From: Opisthorchis felineus
Lineage: Eukaryota; Platyhelminthes; Trematoda; Opisthorchiida; Opisthorchiidae
NCBI GenBank assembly: GCA_004794785.1
Contig: SJOL01006421.1
Location: 308,815 to 372,814 of the forward strand
DNA: 64,000 nt
Direction of reading: 5' to 3'
Both the position numbers and the translations under genes were made by a program. Every line of letters starts with the position of its first letter. Positions within the stretch are counted from its first letter, which is position 1. The notes under the pieces were generated by a model. It was not told the origin of the DNA. It worked only from the letters and a program-made list of their open reading frames with translations, and ran no database searches. This document shows, piece by piece, positions 60,240 to 64,000 of this stretch.

Positions 60240-61667
60240 CTGACGGCTGCTCAGAATCCCGCTGGAGCTGTTTGACTCCGAAACATTAGACAAGAGAGGG
60301 GTGGTTGAAAAGAGTCGGAAGGGGATTCACGCTTTGAGATAGATAGTACGTGTGGAATGGGCGATTGGGGCATAGTTTCGAAGTATAGATGGTGGGATAC
60401 ATACTAGAGCGGAAGATTTTGATTTTCCAGGGAAAAGAGACAGCGAACGCTCTTTTTGATGATGGGGACAATTGAATGGGCGCTGAGAGGTGAACTAGGC
60501 TAAATGGTGAGTTTGAATATAGTTGAATTAGAAACGAAAATTCGAGCATCTTTCGGCTTTTTCCTTGCGATCAACACACGTCTTAGGCGTGCTCGAGGTG
60601 GTAGTGAAAGACCTACTACCAATCACGCAGTCTCGATGTGTGTTTGGAGAGGGTTACTTTCACCAGTGACTGTGCAATCGATTCTCTGCGCACCGCGTGG
60701 GGACACGTGACCAAAGTATTCAGGGAAGGAAGGTTTCCATGGTTTTCAGATAACAAGGACGAATAGCAGTGGAGACAGTAGCATTATCGGAGAAATCTGA
60801 AGCATCATCCGGAATACAACCCCAGAAATGAGAAGCGATTATTTGATGCATATAATCCCAGTTGGCGGAAGAGTAACACCAGTAGATTTGATGAGACTGA
60901 GGGGAGGGTGAAAATGAATAGCTAGAGCCAGAGTAGAGGCAGAAAGTGACGGGAGGGGTTAGTTGAGCGAAAGAACTTGTGAACCATGAATCAAGATTGG
61001 TGAGAAACTGTTTGGGAGGGGTGCGTACCGAGAGTTTCCATCGTGATCCGGAATTTGAGTTGAAAAGGGAAATAGAGTTTAGTGAGCTGATAATCGCTGT
61101 ACGGCCTGTTGAGATGGCACGCATCGAGAGAACAAGCCGATCCATGTCGTGTACGTTGAAATCGTCGACAGTGCGCGATTCGGCCACGGGTTGGCCGTAG
61201 GATAGCTTTGCAATTGGTGCTCAGCAGGAACAGCGGTTGAGTTGCATCATTAATGTCAGGAGACTGATAGACAAAATATTTGCCAACTATTTAAAAGTCA
61301 ATGTGGCCACGTAAATTGTGAATCTCGCCTGAGTGTATAATGTGATGTCAATATAAAACGAAGGGAAGAATGGATGTGGGTATAAATCCTCGGGACGGGA
61401 TCTGTTATGCAGGTTGTGGCCGTGAGCGAGGTTACAGATGTCGGAACTTGAGCAGGGGAACAGATGGGTGGGAGAGGATAAGAAATGATGGACTAAGTTA
61501 ATGTTGCTTTCCAAACTGTGAATGTTCCAACTGGAAGCTTTGGATGCGCTACTTGGGGGACAATTCCGTTTGTTACTTTTTGCTAGGTTGGGGAGATATA
61601 ACAGGCCTGTCCTGTGGCGTTCCTTCCCGGTGGCTTTCCCCTGGAGACGACGCCAGGTACCTTCCAT
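60240..61667 (-). mobile_element. Jockey-like LINE, endonuclease and linker (decayed copy A)
   Basis: The minus strand starts with SSWNIHSLESNINLVHHFLS S (endonuclease N-terminus, 'WNiRSL..N...V..FL'), then FYIDITLYTQARFTIYVATL TF. In another frame comes FVYQSPDINDATQPL ('YRSP...D'), then DDFNVHDMD (GDFN box, Gly to Asp), and NWDYMHQIIASHFWGCIPDD ('DW..L.....  PW'). It is followed by the linker RIFVSNSTIFKLT and KSVRCLFSLENQNLP. Parts were long enough (60720-61187, 155 codons) to mimic a gene. It is a separate fragment from copy B. Confidence 0.75.
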
Positions 61668-61742
61668 TTGTACAGATAACTAGGCGTGCCTCGTTGCTTC
61701 GAATGTTTTGGACCTAGTACAGGCCTGCTGCTCATGAACCCA

Positions 61743-61763
61743 TTATATATATATATATATATA
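61743..61763. repeat. (TA)n microsatellite
   Basis: About ten TA units just beyond the 5' end of the Jockey-like copy A. Confidence 0.95.
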
Positions 61764-62046
61764 GTAAAATGAATCGGAAGCTTCACACGTTGATGCCTTT
61801 TTCGCTTACTGCGACTCAGAGAGCCAACATATGAGTTCACTCCAAGGTTTAAAGCGCTTACTTAGATGCTGTTCAGTGGTTTACTGCAGGCTCCCCTCTT
61901 CTTAACGCATCACTGATATGGCGCAGAACAGACGTTCCTGGCGTTGGTGTCACGAAGCATTTTTTGCACCTTTTTCAGACTTCATCTATTTGCATTCAGC
62001 GATATTCGCGGCCCCATCGAAGTTTGTACCATGCACTGTTCGGAAA

Positions 62047-62237
62047 GGGGGTGAGATGGCTCAATGGTTAGAGCGCGAATTTGCTGACCGGAAGGTCCGT
62101 GGTTCGAACTAGACCTCTGCCTCTCGACTTCCCCTGTCTAGGCTTGGGCAACCTGGCAGTATCTCGGCCCTCGTGCTTCCTTCGGGTGGCATGGCAGCTA
62201 GGCACCGAAAGGGTGTTACAGCTGAACGACTATTATC
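62047..62237 (+). mobile_element. tRNA-derived SINE, copy 5 (best preserved)
   Basis: The head GAGATGGCTCAATGGTTAGA has an RNA polymerase III A-box-like TGGCTCAATGG at 62057-62067. About 34 bases on is a B box, GGTTCGAACTA, at 62101-62111. The body then has CTCTGCCTCTCGACTTCCCC, AGGCTTGGGCAACCTGGCAG, TCGTGCTTCCTTCGGGTGGC, GCAGCTAGGCACCGAAAGGG and TGTTACAG. A/B box order and spacing are those of a tRNA gene, but the 5' part does not close an acceptor stem, so it is a SINE and not a functional tRNA. Confidence 0.85.
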
Positions 62238-62239
62238 TT

Positions 62240-62850
62240 AAATTACTGTTCGGAGAAGTGGAAAATAGGGCGAGCTGTGCAACGGTGAGAAACTGCGTGC
62301 AGGTTGTCGCTTAAGAAAGGGACGTCGATGGGACATTTAGGTTTTGATTGAAATGGTTCAAGGAGAGATATGTGAGGGAATTCAGGTTAGGACGACGTAT
62401 TTGCATGTTCGAAGCAGAAAGTCAATCATCCTAAATGCACGCATTTTGTGGACTTTGATTTGTAAGGACCCCTTTTCTGGAGAAGCAGTAGGTGAAGAAG
62501 AGTGAAAAAAGAACCACTGGGTCCTTTGGGAAAGTTCGCATCAGGAGTAGAATGACAGCAATGATGATCGCACGGTAGGACCTAGAAGGGCTGAACATTG
62601 CTAAACATCTCGATATTCAGGTTGACTGCACGATTGTGGAAGCTTCAGCAGTTGATCTTGAAAGCGAGTCTCATAAGGAGGTGACCAATCATCGTCAGTC
62701 ATAGGAGATAGCAACATCAGTGTTCACAGTCATGCTTCACTGCCGTACAACCACAAGGTTTATTAGGCCACATATGAAGCTTTAGAATGAGGAGAGAAAA
62801 GAGTGGGTAAAGGACGGGACCTGGTACTGGTCTATCGCACGCATTCTGAG
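62240..62850. other. Stretch between SINE and LINE
   Basis: No open frame or repeat recognised. It probably includes the LINE 3' untranslated region. Confidence 0.3.
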
Positions 62851-62854
62851 GTGC

Positions 62855-64000
62855 CTACATCTCCAAACGCTCAGTCAGACAATCTGGAAAGAAATTGACA
62901 GCACGAACTCCACTGATGTCGACCAACCGCCATTTCTTGCAATGTTTCCAGCCTAGCGCATGAGGGGTCATGGAAAATGTACCACACCAACAACACCCAA
63001 ACTCTTCGGAATCTCTCACGCCCTTCTGATAAGTCACACGCCGTCGACCTCGCGGTTTTCGCCATTCTGAAGGAGGCACGGAGAACATAACTCGTCTCAG
63101 TAGACGCTGTTTCTCCACACGTAGCATATGACCGAGCCACCGTTGTTGATGGAGCTGGATGTTTTCCGTGATTGAAGTACCTGCTGAACCTCGTTACAAA
63201 TTCGTAGACACCATCCGAAACCAGCAGCGATTCTGAGGCATCGGTGGTCAAAAACCTGAAGACACCTCACATCATGTGTCCGCAAAGGCCATTTTTCACA
63301 ACCATGCAACAATACAGCCCTTACTGTAGCCTGGTACACGCGACCCTTTAGACCCAAAGAAATGCCTCTTTGACGCCGCAAGTGACGAAATTTCACAAAC
63401 GTGACTCGGGCCTTTGAGATTCGTGCGCCGACTTCATCAGACACACTTCCATCAAAGCTAATAGAATTACCGAAGTATGTAAAATTTCCCCAAAATCTCC
63501 TGTGCTTCTCCTTGAATTGTAAGCGGCGTGTTCAGAGACTGCACGCTATGAAGCGTGATTCTGAACTCTGTAGGTGCTAGACACGTGCTGAAAGATGATG
63601 TGATGGTGGTCAACAGGGCTTGTGCTTCGTATTCTAAGATGAAGGCGATGTCGTCTGCGTACTCCAGATTGACAAGGTTCTCACCAGTATTAATTTCAAC
63701 ACCGGGGTTCCGAAGACCTTCCAGCGTTTGCCTCATTATCTCATCAATGATGAAGTTGAACAAGAACGGAGAGAGTGGACATCCTTGTCGTACACCACTT
63801 TTTGTAGGGAAGCTTTTCGAGAGCTCACCGCATACTCTCACCGGCCCAGAAGTATGAGAATATAGAGATCGGATTATGTTTACAAACTTCTGGGGCATAC
63901 CCTGTTGAGCAAGTGTAGTTAACAGCACTGACCGATCGACAGAATCGAACGCACCCTTGAAGTCGAGGAATACCAAGATTGTGGGTCGTCTGTACATATG
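62855..64000 (-). mobile_element. RTE-like LINE, RT ORF running off the right edge (frameshifted)
   Basis: The minus strand from the window edge reads VFLDFKGAFDSVDRSVL (RT block A, catalytic Asp), SGVRQGCPLSPFLFNFIIDE (block B/4) and LEYADDIAF (YADD at about 63650-63661), all intact. One frameshift near 63480 moves reading to TYFGNSISFDGSVSDEVGAR, then ISKARVTFVKFRHLRRQRGI, RAVLLHGCEKWPLRTHDV and FDHRCLRIAAGF. A further break leads to RWLGHMLRVEKQRLLRRVMF and SEWRKPRGRRRVTYQKG. It is a younger copy than the 52-56 kb remnants but still broken. The endonuclease would lie beyond the window. Confidence 0.88.

Noticed and set aside
60720..61187. 155-codon minus-strand open frame as a host gene
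   Set aside because: Its DDFNVHD and NWDYMHQIIA blocks are LINE endonuclease and linker motifs, continuous with the endonuclease start at 61.6 kb.
62057..62130. A tRNA gene
   Set aside because: A and B boxes are present, but no acceptor-stem pairing or 3' end is seen, and the unit recurs with a long non-tRNA body, so it is a SINE.

Overview
This is animal (eukaryotic) nuclear DNA, most probably from a parasitic flatworm and best matching a digenean fluke. The evidence is large introns bounded by GT/GC-AG splice sites, very low coding density, and decayed non-LTR retrotransposons of RTE-like, CR1-like and Jockey-like type. A short tRNA-derived SINE is also present, together with a membrane-protein gene and lectin-like secreted-protein exons. 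No bacterial operon, CRISPR array or phage feature is visible. The species cannot be named from sequence alone.

Region 1 (1.7-16.3 kb, + strand) holds the best gene: a seven-exon TMEM8/PGAP6-family membrane protein whose 5' end lies outside the visible exons. Exon phases agree at all six junctions, and the first intron appears to use a GC donor. The core has an EGF-like module and then seven hydrophobic segments carrying the CREST-superfamily residues (YHLCD, FCDF, HSLWH). Its introns hold an RTE-like LINE 3' fragment (8.0-8.9 kb) and remnants of a Penelope-like terminal repeat (9.6 and 11.1 kb). The second remnant carries a decayed hammerhead-ribozyme fold.

Region 2 (18.8-26.8 kb, + strand) is a cluster of secreted, cysteine-rich coding pieces. 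It has an intact signal peptide plus C-type-lectin-like exon, a PAN/apple-like piece with a frame switch, a second lectin-like domain broken by two frameshifts, and a further possible exon. A GT-rich repeat block (19.9-20.7 kb) lies inside the cluster and may be an LTR or non-autonomous element.

Region 3 (26.9-49.9 kb) is mostly non-genic. It carries CR1-like LINE fragments (30.6-31.3 kb minus; 48.4-49.35 kb plus), a Jockey-like endonuclease scrap (35.9-36.1 kb) and weak gag-like pieces (42.6-46.1 kb).

Region 4 (49.9-64 kb) is a dense transposon graveyard. It has five tRNA-derived SINE copies, CR1, RTE and Jockey fragments, and a second RTE-like LINE running off the right edge with an intact YADD box. 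Between these fragments sit several plausible host exons, notably a strongly acidic exon (49972-50234) followed by a donor site and an adjacent phase-matched exon pair ending in a poly-Asp C-terminus (59005-59117, 59306-59512). These may belong to one or more unidentified + strand genes.

I did not find a convincing new biological system. The most unusual signals are the hammerhead-like motif beside inverted Penelope-like repeats, the five-copy tRNA-like SINE family, a perfect 30-bp palindrome just downstream of the acidic exon, and the broken lectin paralogue.
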